Shown: positions 15,401 to 24,059 of the stretch, in pieces | How positions within the stretch are numbered: position 1 is the stretch's first letter | Layout: every line of letters starts with the position of its first letter | NCBI GenBank assembly: GCA_030159075.1 | Contig: BROG01000454.1 | Location: 515,001 to 579,000, forward strand | Length of the DNA stretch: 64,000 bases | Direction of reading: 5' to 3' | Source of the DNA: Atrina japonica | Taxonomy: Eukaryota > Mollusca > Bivalvia > Pterioida > Pinnidae | The notes under the pieces: model-generated | Databases searched by the model: none | What the model was told of the DNA's origin: nothing | The model's input: only the letters and a program-made list of their open reading frames with translations | Made by a program: the position numbers and the translations under genes

Positions 15401-17496
15401 TATCTAATCTTTTGAGATAGCTGTCTGAGAGAGTTAGATGAGTAAAAAGATTCATAGCACTTTAAAACTACGGTTTATTTTGGTATGGTATATATGCTTG
15501 TTAGTGATCTGAAGTTTTCAACTTTAACATTTTTAGGATGTGTGGATGGAATTTGTGGTCTATTTTGGTATGATGTATTCTTGTCAGTAAAATTTTTAAC
15601 TTTTACATTTTAGGATGTGTGGGTGGTATTTGTGGTCTAGGGAATCTCCTGGGACAAGAACTTTGTGACCTTGAATTAATGTTCAAACAAGGTAAATTGG
15701 AGGAGGCTAAGAAGTTACAGCACCGCCTTATTGCTGTAAATGCCTGTGTAAGTTTGATATTTTACCATTTCTGGCTTTGAACTATGAAGTCTCTTACGTC
15801 TGATCAGTATGAGCCCCGCTGAAACCCAAGCTGATTTTTTGTGAGAATGTTTGCAAGTTTACTGGTGATTTCTTACTGTGTACATTGTAACCAGGTTCCT
15901 TTCTCCACCATTTAAAACTGGCTGCCAACATATAACTGGAAAGTTACTGCATGTGGTGTAAGACACCTTTCAAAAATATTTGTGCTGAAGATGAATTTCT
16001 TTTGTAATTTCAGTACAGATTTAATTCATTGCAATTTTTAATACTTATTTTTATGTGTCATCAGGTTATGCTATAAATTGTTTTACTTTTTAATACAAGT
16101 TAGTGATATCACTCTTTTGAATAGGTGATATCACTTATTCAGTAAGGGATATCACCCATTTGAATGGGTGATACCACCAATTGGAATATTGAATAAGTGA
16201 TATTACCTATTCGAATAAGTGACATCACCTATTCGAATAAGTGATATCTCCTGTTTGAAAGAGTGATATCACCTATTTGAAAGAGTGATATCACTTATAC
16301 AAATAAGTGATATCACTTATAAAAACAAATAAATGATATCACCTATTTGTGTAAGTGATATCACTCTTTTGAATAGGTGATATCAATCTTTTAAATAGGA
16401 GTTATCACTTTATACATTTTTATTGGTGATATCACCTATTTGAATAAGTGATATTACCTATTCGAATAGGTGATATCACTGTACAAAACAAATAAGTGAT
16501 ACCACTCATTTGAATAAGTGACATCACTTACTCAAATATGGAAACAGTAAAAACCTTATGCTCCCCATTTCTTCCATAAATGTAGATCTGCAGTGAATAT
16601 CACTAGGCCTATATCTATGACCAGAGCACAAAGGACGATATTATGGTATTGTGATAAAGGCACAGCGCTGCAAAATCAGAATCATCTCCTGTGTCTGTTG
16701 TAGGATTTGGACGGAGTTCAGCATTCAAAGCAGACAGAGCCGCCAAAACCATACCATCTACCCCTGCCATTTTGAACTAGGGTCCCATTTCCACACAAAA
16801 TTGTTTTAAAAGTGGTGATAATTCTTTGGACCAAATGTAAGGAAACAAACAAATAAATAATTTATAATGCCCAAGAAGACACAAGTCATATTTTTGTTAG
16901 ACCCAGAATATATTTTATTTTTGTGTAGGGAGCATTCATTGGCATTGATTCATAATCGATATCACCTATTCGAATAGGTGATATCACTTTACAAAACAAA
17001 TAGGTGATATCACTTAGTCGAATAAGTGATATCACTTATTCAAGTAGGTGATATCACTCATTCATTTGAATAGGTGATATCTTTCATACAGATAGATGAT
17101 ATCACTCATTTGAATAGGTGATATCATTCATTTGTATAAGTGATATCACTTAAGAATTTATAAAAGTGATATCACCTATTTGCATAAGTGATATCACCTA
17201 TTTGAAGTAGTGATGTCACCTATTTGAAAAAGTAATATAACCTATTCGAAAGAGTGATATCACTAACTGGTATTAAAAAGTAAAACGGCGCCCCATAATA
17301 AATGATAACAAAGACTGAAGAACAACTTTATTTTGTAATTTAGGTAACACGAAGATTTGGTGTACCTGGGATGAAGACAGCTATGGAGTGGTTTGGATAC
17401 TATGGAGGCCCTACAAGGTCACCACTTCAACCTTTACCATCACAAGATTTAGAGACAATGCGTCAAATATTTAAGTATAATGGTTTCCTGCAATAA
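2..17496 (+). CDS. HOGA1: 4-hydroxy-2-oxoglutarate aldolase, mitochondrial (seven exons)
   Basis: Exons 2-218, 4336-4464, 5629-5756, 12044-12178, 13519-13615, 15614-15747 and 17344-17496 join in frame to 993 nt (330 aa plus stop), close to the roughly 327 aa of the vertebrate enzyme. The family cleaves 4-hydroxy-2-oxoglutarate to pyruvate and glyoxylate in mitochondrial hydroxyproline breakdown. It is a class I aldolase of the DapA/NAL type. Visible hallmarks are '[11 protein letters not shown]' after a basic presequence-like N-terminus, 'LGSNGE' (about residues 77-82), 'VTPCFYKG', 'LYSVPSNTG' with the catalytic-type Tyr170, and '[10 protein letters not shown]' with the Schiff-base Lys198. 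All splice sites are GT-AG. The start at base 2 is taken because it gives a targeting-like leader; a start upstream of the window cannot be excluded. No break is seen, so the gene looks functional. Confidence 0.93.
300..460. repeat. (TCTA)n microsatellite
   Basis: Tetranucleotide runs of TCTA with a few substitutions in HOGA1 intron 1. Confidence 0.95.
469..2175. repeat. Dispersed bivalve-type repeat with palindromic ends, two nested or adjacent copies
   Basis: Starts 'TTTTAGCTCAACTGGCCGAA' and has a second start at about 993 ('TTTTTAGCTCACCTGAGCC'). It ends near 2172 with 'GGCCCATGGGTCTCTTG'. The inner part is partly duplicated (about 1090-1440 against 1560-1890). The same family recurs at 6540-8090, so it is a mobile family of undetermined class. 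It encodes no protein I can see. Confidence 0.75.
2340..2560. repeat. Internal fragment of the same dispersed repeat
   Basis: Shares phrases such as 'AAGTTTGTGAACGAAAAGAG' and 'TTTAAAAATCTTCT' with the copies at 469-993 and 6540-7100. Confidence 0.6.
2628..2880 (+). mobile_element. tRNA-derived SINE, family 2
   Basis: The head has an A-box-like 'TGGCCAAGTGGTTAGAGC' and a B-box-like 'GGTTCTAATCC' at the spacing of a tRNA promoter. A body shared with 47165-47372 and an A-rich tail follow. The 'tRNA' part cannot fold as a complete modern tRNA, so it is a retroposon and not a tRNA gene. Confidence 0.8.
3060..3272 (-). mobile_element. tRNA-derived SINE, family 2, reverse copy
   Basis: The reverse complement carries the tRNA-like head ('GTGGCTGAGTGGTTGAAGC') followed by the same body with 'GAGAAAGTTTGCCAGTTTAC'. 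It is diverged. Confidence 0.7.
3310..4311. mobile_element. Inverted-repeat DNA element with 183-bp arms (pogo/mariner-like ends)
   Basis: 3310-3492 and 4129-4311 are reverse complements of the same length with few mismatches. Each starts TACAGT(G/A)AAACCT, which fits a TA target and CAGT-type ends of pogo-like elements. The 636-bp centre has no transposase. The right arm ends 24 bases before HOGA1 exon 2. Confidence 0.7.
4336..4464 (+). CDS. HOGA1: HOGA1 exon 2
   Basis: Encodes about residues 73-115, including '[13 protein letters not shown]', the substrate-carboxylate loop of the family. It is phase 1 at both ends. The acceptor TTTTTCAG lies only 24 bases after a 183-bp inverted-repeat arm. 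Confidence 0.92.
4600..4900. repeat. Tandem repeat with expanding (TA)n, about four units
   Basis: Units of about 80-110 bp contain 'GATGTTATGGTGGTAGACTC' followed by a TA run that differs in length between units. The open frames across it reflect only the repetition. Confidence 0.85.
5629..5756 (+). CDS. HOGA1: HOGA1 exon 3
   Basis: Encodes about residues 116-158 ('[19 protein letters not shown]'), ending 'INHYTK' at donor AAG|GTATGT. This exon end and its donor are the seed of the 32-bp tandem array that follows. Confidence 0.92.
5743..6247 (+). repeat. 32-bp tandem array derived from the HOGA1 exon 3 donor junction
   Basis: About fifteen units carry the end of exon 3 and the donor, 'ATTACACCAAGGTATGTA', followed by 'CATCTCAGGAGTC'. 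Several keep the AAG|GTATGT donor exactly and others are mutated there. The unit is not a multiple of three, so the reading frame rotates between copies. Confidence 0.9.
6540..8090. repeat. Dispersed bivalve-type repeat, long copy
   Basis: Starts 'AGGTCACCTGGCCCAAAAGG' and ends 'CCCCTTGGGCCTCTTG', both short palindromes. Within 7320-8040 a motif of a TTTTTCATGTTTTTG type recurs about every 100-200 bp. No coding capacity is seen. Confidence 0.7.
8091..9540. other. HOGA1 intron 3, mostly unassigned
   Basis: No gene seen. Short stretches near 8240-8310 and 9095-9180 resemble 45624-45700 and 45430-45510, so an old dispersed repeat is present in both genes. Confidence 0.5.
9547..9700. repeat. Fragment of the dispersed bivalve-type repeat
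   Basis: Contains 'GTGAATGAAAAAAGG', 'GGCTCCAAAAGGGGCC' and terminal 'TTTGGGCCTCTTG', as in the copy ending at 8090. Confidence 0.65.
9725..10172. repeat. 33-bp tandem array (about 13 units)
   Basis: The unit contains the palindrome CACAATTGTG followed by 'ACACTTTGACATTG' and 'TATATTT'. Because 33 is a multiple of three, long open frames appear on both strands; they are artefacts of the repeat. Confidence 0.95.
10540..10740. repeat. pogo-like terminal fragment
   Basis: Begins 'TACAGTCAAACTTGCC' with 'GCGACC' repeats, similar in style to the 3310 arm and to the 41640-42040 sequences. Confidence 0.45.
10840..11870. repeat. Degenerate tandem repeat, period about 160-190 bp
   Basis: Phrases such as 'GGTTTCCAGATGATAA', 'TGACTCACAGATGC' and 'ATATGAATGAAAC' recur five or six times, preceded by a (GTCT)n run. 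It is intronic and noncoding. Confidence 0.75.
12044..12178 (+). CDS. HOGA1: HOGA1 exon 4 (active site)
   Basis: Encodes residues 159-203, phase 0 at both ends. It holds '[11 protein letters not shown]' (Tyr170) and '[11 protein letters not shown]' (Lys198, the expected Schiff-base lysine). Confidence 0.94.
12437..12638 (+). mobile_element. tRNA-derived SINE, family 1, with 14-bp target duplication
   Basis: The body is 12451-12624, with A box 'TGGCTCAGTCAGTAGCACAC', B box 'GAGTTCGAGTCC' and an (AAAC)n tail. It is flanked by perfect 14-bp direct repeats CATTACATGTATTG (12437-12450 and 12625-12638), so insertion was fairly recent. It is shorter than the 26913 copy by an internal deletion. Confidence 0.92.
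12765..12905. repeat. Fragment of the dispersed bivalve-type repeat
   Basis: Carries 'AACTTGTCAGGAACTT' and 'AAACATGGTACATCTATAAA', internal phrases of the 6540-8090 family. Confidence 0.5.
13186..13416. repeat. Short foldback element
   Basis: 'TTTTAAGCCTAGACTTGCC' with following 'GGCACCCAGGG' near 13187-13222 pairs with 'CCCTGGGTGCC' and 'GGCATGCCTAGGCTTAAA' at about 13380-13415. It has imperfect arms of about 35 bp and no coding capacity. Confidence 0.6.
13519..13615 (+). CDS. HOGA1: HOGA1 exon 5
   Basis: Encodes about residues 204-235 ('[19 protein letters not shown]' then '[14 protein letters not shown]'). The acceptor is TTTTTTCAAG and the donor GTCG|GTAAGA, leaving phase 1. Confidence 0.92.
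14009..14118. repeat. Foldback with perfect 22-bp arms
   Basis: 14009-14030 (GGAGCTGGAAATTTTATCTG and on) is the exact reverse complement of 14097-14118. The loop is 66 bp, in HOGA1 intron 5. Confidence 0.75.
14936..15002 (+). mobile_element. 3' fragment of SINE family 1
   Basis: 'CCCTTCACCGGCATTTGGTG' matches the 3' body of the SINE at 26913, with no tRNA head. Confidence 0.75.
15480..15613 (+). repeat. Duplicated HOGA1 exon 6 acceptor (77-bp period)
   Basis: A decoy 'CATTTTTAG|GATGTGTGGATGG' ends its AG at 15536, against the real 'TTTTAG|GATGTGTGGGTGG' at 15613. The decoy holds 25 exon-like bases and then reads through intron to an early stop. Confidence 0.85.
15614..15747 (+). CDS. HOGA1: HOGA1 exon 6
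   Basis: Encodes about residues 236-280, starting '[16 protein letters not shown]', the glycine-rich loop of the aldolase barrel. A duplicated acceptor with the first 25 bases of this exon lies 77 bp upstream. Confidence 0.93.
15808..15975 (+). mobile_element. SINE family 2, headless fragment
   Basis: 'AGCCCCGCTGAAACCCAAGC' and 'TTTGCAAGTTTACTGGTG' match the body of the 47165-47372 and 3060-3272 copies. The tRNA-like head is missing. Confidence 0.65.
16080..17286. mobile_element. Foldback-type element with GTGATATCAC palindrome arrays
   Basis: The ends are inverted: 'GTTTTACTTTTTAATAC' at 16080 and its complement finishing at 17286, continuing into 'AGTTAGTGATATCACTCTTT'. Between them about 22-bp units of GTGATATCAC plus a TATTCGAATA-like spacer fill 16105-16540 and 16955-17270. 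The centre (16545-16955) is non-repetitive and shows no coding region. It lies in the last HOGA1 intron. Confidence 0.8.
17344..17496 (+). CDS. HOGA1: HOGA1 exon 7 (last)
   Basis: Encodes residues 281-330 ('[20 protein letters not shown]' and onward to 'KYNGFLQ') and the TAA stop. The stop lies within an AATAAA hexamer at 17492-17497. Confidence 0.93.
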   Translation, partial: VTRRFGVPGMKTAMEWFGYYGGPTRSPLQPLPSQDLETMRQIFKYNGFLQ

Positions 17497-17497
17497 A
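17492..17497 (+). terminator. Possible poly(A) signal overlapping the HOGA1 stop
   Basis: AATAAA contains the TAA stop codon. A GU-rich stretch (TGTGCTGTG, CTTGTGTTC) follows 25-50 bases later, as downstream elements do. Another AATAAA lies near 18428, so the longer 3' UTR is equally possible. Confidence 0.3.
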
Positions 17498-17634
17498 GGT
17501 GCTAACTTATCTGATACAAAATGTGCTGTGTTAAAATGTCTTGTGTTCAAATTATCTAAATGATCATGTAATTATGTTCATTTGTTGCATGGTCCACCTT
17601 GAATATGGTAATGAACACCTAACGAGGCTATATA

Positions 17635-17893
17635 TAGCACAGTTCATCCTAAAACATTTGTGAGTAAACTTAATTTTCTCAAAGAAGTATAAGTACCTGT
17701 GCAAAATTACTATGTCAAGATGATAAAACTCAGGGTTTCCAAACTTATTTTCATGACAGAATTGTCCAGACGTTCATTCCCATTTCGTAATTGGTGGGCA
17801 CGTATACTGCAATCCAATTTAACATGCTAACGTTTTAAATGAGAATCAGAAAATTAAGTTTACTCAAAAAAGGTTTAGGGTAAACTGTACTCT
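17635..17893. repeat. Foldback element downstream of HOGA1
   Basis: 'GAGTAAACTTAATTTTCT' near 17662 pairs with 'AGAAAATTAAGTTTACTC' near 17848. The outer arm 'CACAGTTCATCCTAAA' pairs with 'TTTAGGGTAAACTGTACT'. Arms are about 46 bp. Confidence 0.65.
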
Positions 17894-18699
17894 AATTCCT
17901 TGTAACCTCCCTCACCATCGTCACTTAGTAGTTATCTTTGGGCCCTCTGCTGAGATTTTCCTCCAGGTATTTGAAGGATGTTTGTGCCATCTGATTTTCA
18001 GGAAAATCTGGTTTAGGAAATCCTGGAGTCATGCAAGCTTTAGGAAATCACAGATTGACATGATTTTATAGAACACAGGATCACTTAAACAAAATTAAGA
18101 AGAGATTCTGTATTCTATAAAATCATGATTACGAGTTATTGTATTAGGTATCAAATCAGAGAAAGAGACGGACAAACAGCTAGAGACAGACAGAAAGAGA
18201 GGGAGGAAGAGAGAGAGAGTAATGCATATGTAACACCTGTAAGCTTAGAAAAAAGTATACTGTGATGTAGATCTGTTTTTACAATTAAGATAAACTTTTC
18301 ATTGACAATACAGAAATTTTATTTTTTCTCTGTAAAATGATTTGCTCCATCTTTGATTTTTATATATACTATGCATCTTATTTTCTCCTGCAAAAGTCTG
18401 AGTGCATTAAAGTCAAAACAAGTACAAATAAAGTCTGCACATTTAAATGAATATTTTGACTATGTCCATGTAAGAAAGTACAGTTCATATTTCTTTTATC
18501 AATGGTTATAAGAGATTGATTATCACAATTGCATAGTATCTGTTGTAAAGTTTATTTGATTAATATAAGGTAAAGGGATTCGTATATCTATTATACAGGG
18601 TAAAAATATAAACATAAATATCGGAAACTTGTTTTGCATGTTGTGAAAACTATAAATAATGATGTATGTTAATCAATTTTTTTAAAAATATTTTTAGAT

Positions 18700-18776
18700 T
18701 GTAATGTGAGGACCATGCAAACTTTGAACTTTGATTTAAAATCAAAATTCAAAGTTTGCATGGTCCTCACATTACA
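18700..18776. repeat. 77-bp near-perfect palindrome
   Basis: The 38-bp arms 18700-18737 and 18739-18776 ('TGTAATGTGAGGACCATGCA' outward) differ at one base and have a one-base centre. It may be a tiny foldback or MITE, or an inverted-duplication scar. Confidence 0.9.
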
Positions 18777-19689
18777 CTTTCGAAGTGTTTTAAAGACATA
18801 GTATCTACGAAAATGGTTATTTTTTTTAGTCGGCAAAAAAATATAAATATGACTGAATAATGATCTTCCACGAACTTTTTTTTTGCGTAATTAACGGATA
18901 AATACTGATTTGTTGTCGTCGTCTGTAAGAATCAAACTCATAATGCACAGAAACAATCCCAGAAGCACACGCAATGACCTAGATGTATCGATATCAATCA
19001 ATGGATGCTGAGGTACAATTTAAAATGAGATCCTACATTTAGACGGTCCTGTTATCCATCGGATCATGCTCCTTTCCAATATTTATCTTGAACTTGTGTA
19101 TTTCGCCAGAAATTTCTTTTTCTAGCTGAATCTGTCAATTTTTCGGCCACGATTTGTTTTTGCTTTGGATTTTTCACTATCAACGGAAATGCGCATGCGC
19201 AAATACAGGTCACAATTATATGAATATGGGCGGGCTTGCAAACGAATTTTTGTCGTACCGACAAAAAATAAAAAAAAACGAAGTTGTGAAATACACTAAA
19301 ACTATACTTCTATGTGTTTTAATTCAAATTTTTCGTTTTTTATAAATATTAACTATGCCCAAACAATTGAGATTGAAATATCTGAGGAAATCGTAGATAC
19401 TATGTCTTTAAACCATGCTTATTGGATTTTGAAATTGAACTACCAGATAAAATATTTTGATTCTCATGTACTATTTCCATTTATTGGTTATCATTGCAAT
19501 ATACTTTTGTTATAGAATTATAATTTTATTATATAAAACATACATAAGAGTCAAGCCAGTGTTTGAATTTATTATTATAACATATACATTGACGTACCAT
19601 ATATGAGTTACAATGTACATGACGTCATTTACTCACCAGGTTTTCGAATAGGTTTTCTTAAGCTGATTTATTGCTGACAAAGTAAGGTT
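18777..19689. other. No gene recognised
   Basis: AT-rich sequence with only short, unconvincing open frames on both strands. Confidence 0.5.
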
Positions 19690-20100
19690 TTAACTCACCT
19701 AATGCTTGGTAATACATCCTTTGGCTCTAAAGACCGCTGACAGCCGATCTGGAATGGATTCATACTGGTTTTTCCATGAAATTTAGAGGAATTTCCACCC
19801 ACCGACCTAATTGCATCCTCCAGTAATATGGGTGTCCTGATTTTATAGGCGTGTTTTTCAGTTCCAGTTTTTAATGACATTTATGTCCGAGTTTTGGGAG
19901 GCCATTCCATGAGATTTATTTCATTTTCTTCCATAAAATTTTTCACAATTAGCCCTCGATATGAGGGTGTGCTGTCGTCGTCTTGGAAGATAAATTATTT
20001 TCAGGAAAATGGTGATTTACTTCTGGCCACAGAAAGTTTTCAATAATATCCATATATTTTATGGTATCTGTTTATATGAATGTTTCTATAGCGGTCAATA
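19690..20100 (-). pseudogene. Tc1/mariner-type transposase relic (C-terminal part)
   Basis: Reading leftward, 'YMDIIENFLWPEV', then after a frameshift 'FQDDDSTPSY', then 'NEINLMEWP' and after a stop 'LLEDAIRSVG' follow the order of Tc1 transposase: the second Asp region, the 'WP..SPDLNPIE' region, and the C-terminal helix. The last catalytic block is degraded and there are stops and a frameshift, so it is inactive. Confidence 0.7.
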
Positions 20101-20201
20101 GAGTTCTGAACATGAGAACTCGGCCGTAGAGAAAGAGTTGAAAGGTGTTTATTCTAATATAAATAACAATGGATGTTGAGAAATACAAGTATATATAGAG
20201 A

Positions 20202-20477
20202 ACAAATATCACTACAACGTTGAACATTTACTATGGACCTTGGATCACAAATGATACTCTACAATCAAGTTCTCATGTTTGAAACTCTACCCACCACTAT
20301 TGATACGTTCAATTTCGTAAATGGGTAGATGGCCAAGTGGATTGGGCGTAGAGCATGGAAGCCAGATGGTTGGTCCCGAGATTTCAAGCCCCAGGCAGGG
20401 CATGGTGAGATGACACATATAGTATCATTTGTGATCCAAAGTCCATAGTAAATGTTCAGTGTTGTAGTGATATTTGT
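20202..20477. mobile_element. Inverted-repeat element enclosing a tRNA-like segment
   Basis: 20202-20258 and 20421-20477 are 57-bp inverted arms with a few mismatches ('ACAAATATCACTACAAC' outermost). The centre contains 'GATGGCCAAGTGGATTGGGC' and 'GAGATTTCAAGCCCC', resembling tRNA A and B boxes. A (TG)n run follows at 20487-20525. Confidence 0.65.
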
Positions 20478-20491
20478 GCTTTATATATATA

Positions 20492-20525
<34 letters not shown>

Positions 20526-20529
20526 AAAC

Positions 20530-21754
20530 ATCCAAATTCTAATATCCAAATTCCCCTATAATTATATGATTATCAAATTTTGTGTTGGTATGTATAAACA
20601 ATAATATTTATCAAAAGTCAGGCACAAGTGATCAGAACTTACATTGGGTGATACAGATGTGGTAACAGGACTTTCAATTGCCTTAGGAATTTAGCATTTT
20701 TAACTTTATTCTTTTATATATCAAAAAATATATCATGAGAGACTGTTGAAATTTCTTTTAACATAGAACTTTGTAGAATTGGGTTAGTGATATGCTCCAG
20801 AGAGGATAATTAGGTATAAAATTTTGATGCCTTGAAGCCAGAAAAGACTCTCAGTGCTTTTAGAATTAAAAAAAAAATGCCTCTTATGCATTGCCCTTGC
20901 AGAGGTCATGATTGATGAAATGCGATTCATTGTGGTAAAATAATAAATCTGTCAATTTAAGGTGTTTGACCTAAAATAAATCCTCAATTTAAAGTCTGGA
21001 GGCGAAGTAATAATCTAATTGGACATGTATTATTGAAACCGTTTTAGGAGCATACCCTGGACATTGGCAAAATCTTTAATTTCTTATCTGTTGACTTCTA
21101 AATTGAAAAATTTCGAGATGCAGCGGAAAAGATATCGGCACTCCAGAACACTCTGGCCTCTAAGCACTCCTTAATTTCACTTCATTTTGAGGGTTTATCA
21201 ATCTGTCGAATGAATGTGATATTTTGAAAAGATACACCTGCCCAAATTTAGTGTCAGGAAGTTACAAAATGGCTCAGAAAGTGTAAAATTAAAATCTTTG
21301 CCTGAAGTCATACCCCAGATCCCCCTAACGTTTGGCTCAGAAAGTTAAAGGGGCATTAGGTCTTTTTTTTTCAAGAAATAATTATCCTTTTTTCCACTAA
21401 AATGATATACATTTACATAGACATATAAAGTCTTAAATTCCTATATATTTTAAAAAGTTGCTTAGAAACCCAGGTTTGACACTTTTTCAATTGCAATTGA
21501 TTAACTCATTCTTACTATTTATATGTATACCACTCTGGACCTGACCTTTTTTTCACAAAATTTACTGAAATTGTTTGTCTGTGTACATCTTTTGCTTGTA
21601 GTACATCAAGTAAAAGTAGAAAAAAATCGAAATTTTGTTTTGGGGTAAACACGGCTAATGCCCCCTTAATGATTTCTAAAACAACTGTCTAAGAGAGAGA
21701 GAGAGAGAATCAATATGATATCAACTGTCATAGAAACAAAAACTCTATAATTGC
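20530..21754. other. No gene recognised
   Basis: Unassigned AT-rich intergenic sequence with a short (GA)n run near 21690-21708. Confidence 0.5.
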
Positions 21755-22960
21755 AGTCTAATGGAAACCAAGAGGTGGAATCAGGTGCCATGGAGGAGTA
21801 AGCATCCTCTGTCGACCGGTCACACCCGCTGTGAGTCCACAGTCAAGACCAATGAAATACTTGAGGAGTGAATCCTCGTCACAATTGGTACAGACGTCTC
21901 AACAACCTCCAACGAAAAGGCAACTTAACATTTCACTTAGTGAAACAGAGTAATCTCAAACAAGACTATTATACCGACTATAAAATTGTGGAATGTTGAC
22001 ATTAAACGCGGTTTTCCATATCCCTGTGTTAATAATTTGTCCGTGAGTAGTTTACCTCTGTATATGAAATCGTCATATGTTGTACACGCCCTGGTATATC
22101 GGATCATTCGTGAAATATAAATTCCATATGCAGGTGACTGAGGGATATTACTACTTAAATGTGGAAAATTTACGATGGGAAAGTCGAAATCGTCGCGTTT
22201 GTCGTATAGCTTAGTTGCCAATTTCCCGACTGTATCTATATTAAGTAAAATGTCTAAGTATAAAGCATGTGTGCTTGATTCTGTTGTATCTTTAATTTCT
22301 AGTTCGCTGGGATATAACGCATTGACATATGTATGAAAATTGTCATTATTAATTTACAAAACGTCGTTGATATATCTAAATGTCGAATAAAACTTTTTCT
22401 TCTTTTGATTCAGCAGTTTCTGAATGAAGTCTGCTTCGTATGAATAAAGGAACAGGTCGGCCAATAAAGTGGCACAATTGGTTCCCATAGGAATACCGAC
22501 AATTTGTTGAAAGACCACGTCTCCGAACTAGAGACAAATATATTGTCCATTAGAAATTCCAGCATATTTTTATATCAACTTCAGTGTATTTATGTGTAGA
22601 ATCAGAGTGATGTTGGACAAAGTAAGTATCCTGATAGCCAATCACTAGATATTTAAATTTTCGGGTACCACCTTTTAAACAGAGTTCTTCAATCCTTTAC
22701 CTACATCAGTAAGTATTTTTTCTCTGTATATCTCTATATATAAAGGAATCAATCATTCGGGGATCGAAATTACCATTTTTGAAATCTGCGAGATAAATAA
22801 AATTGGAGAGCTTAGTTTTTAGAGACGACACGATTCCATTCATCGTTGGAGTTCATTCCTTCTTACGACACTAATTTCTGCAATTCAGCCCATCCATTCT
22901 TTTAGAACTTACAACTTCGATCATGCATTCAAAGCTTTTTTTTTACTATTACATATATTT
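21755..22960 (-). pseudogene. Penelope-like or related retroelement, reverse transcriptase C-terminal half
   Basis: The reverse strand reads 'GIPMGTNCATLLADLFLYSY', the RT motif before the catalytic box, then 'FRYINDVL' followed by a stop where the family has Y-I-D-D. It continues with 'KLYDKRDDFDFPIVNFPHLS' and 'YISRMIRYTRACTTYDDF'. The 3' noncoding tail with 'GTCGACCGGTCACACCCG' (plus strand) ends near 21755. The Asp-to-Asn change and the stop show it is dead. Assignment to Penelope-like elements rather than another RT class is tentative. Confidence 0.7.
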
Positions 22961-23745
22961 TGATGTAATGAAAACTTTATCGAAAAAGAACTCCGAAATA
23001 ACAAACAAAATACAACATAGTTCGTGAAATCGCCACTCGCTAAGTTTTCCTTGAAACAACATTTTGTACTCCCAATATTCGAATTTGACTTGATTTTTGC
23101 GAGTATTTCTCGATCATTTTAAACCCTGGCGTTGAGCAGACCTGAACATGTAGGAAAACTAACCATCTTAGATAATATATGGGGAACCGTAATATATAAG
23201 ATAATAAAAGATATTTTAATATAATTTAATGCAGGAGAAGCTTATATATGAGATAATATCGGAGACTATACTATATCACATTGTACTGGAGATCATATCG
23301 TATTGGCTAATAAAGGTATATCAGATATCTTAACATATCAAAATAATGGAGATCATAACTTATCATTTGAATTACATAACATGTTAGATGTAGTCAGACC
23401 CTTATATATAAAATACTATAGGAAAATCTTAACATACAGTATAAGGGACCCCGAACATATCAGAGAGTTTAGGAGAACCTAACTTTAGGGTACAACCATT
23501 TGACTTAATGGGGCCAATATCAAATTTGAAATAAAAAGGCAGGGCCAGGTGTCATGGTGAAAAAAAAATCCAGGATGAGCAATTTGTCAAAATAAGAAGG
23601 CAATTAATAAAAAAATGTTGGGAGCCAGTTTCAAGAAACACTTGAATGCTGAATGAAATAAATCGTCTGTTTTACTCAACAAAGATGCAAACTATAAAAA
23701 AATAAAATGTTTCAAATATTTTGGCACATTTAGCCAATGTGTAAG

Positions 23746-24057
23746 GGGCGCCATGTGGGACATTGCTACATTTTGTCCACAAAATCCGTTTTTGTATGTA
23801 TAAACTTTCAATTTTGTAACACAAAATTCAATTTTGTACCACAGAACTGAATTTTATATGACAAAATTAAATTCTCTAGCAAAAAAATTCAATTTTGTAC
23901 CAGAGAAGCGAATTTTGTAACACAAAATTGCGTTTTGTGCCACAAAATTGAATTGAGTTTTGTGTCACAGAATTGACTTTTTTCACAAAATTGAAAGTTT
24001 ATAGGTACAAAAATAATTTATTGTGGACAAGATTGAGCAATGTTCCACATGGCGCCC
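23746..24057. mobile_element. 312-bp foldback MITE with internal CAATTTTGT repeats
   Basis: The ends are GGGCGCCATGTGG and CCACATGGCGCCC. Matching continues inward through 'ATAAACTTTCAATTTTGT'. About ten variants of 'CAATTTTGTACCACA' in both orientations fill the middle. Confidence 0.8.
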
Positions 24058-24059
24058 TG

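Noticed and set aside
16080..17286. CRISPR-like array
   Set aside because: Animal genome, palindromic repeats with near-constant spacers and inverted ends; no unique spacers.
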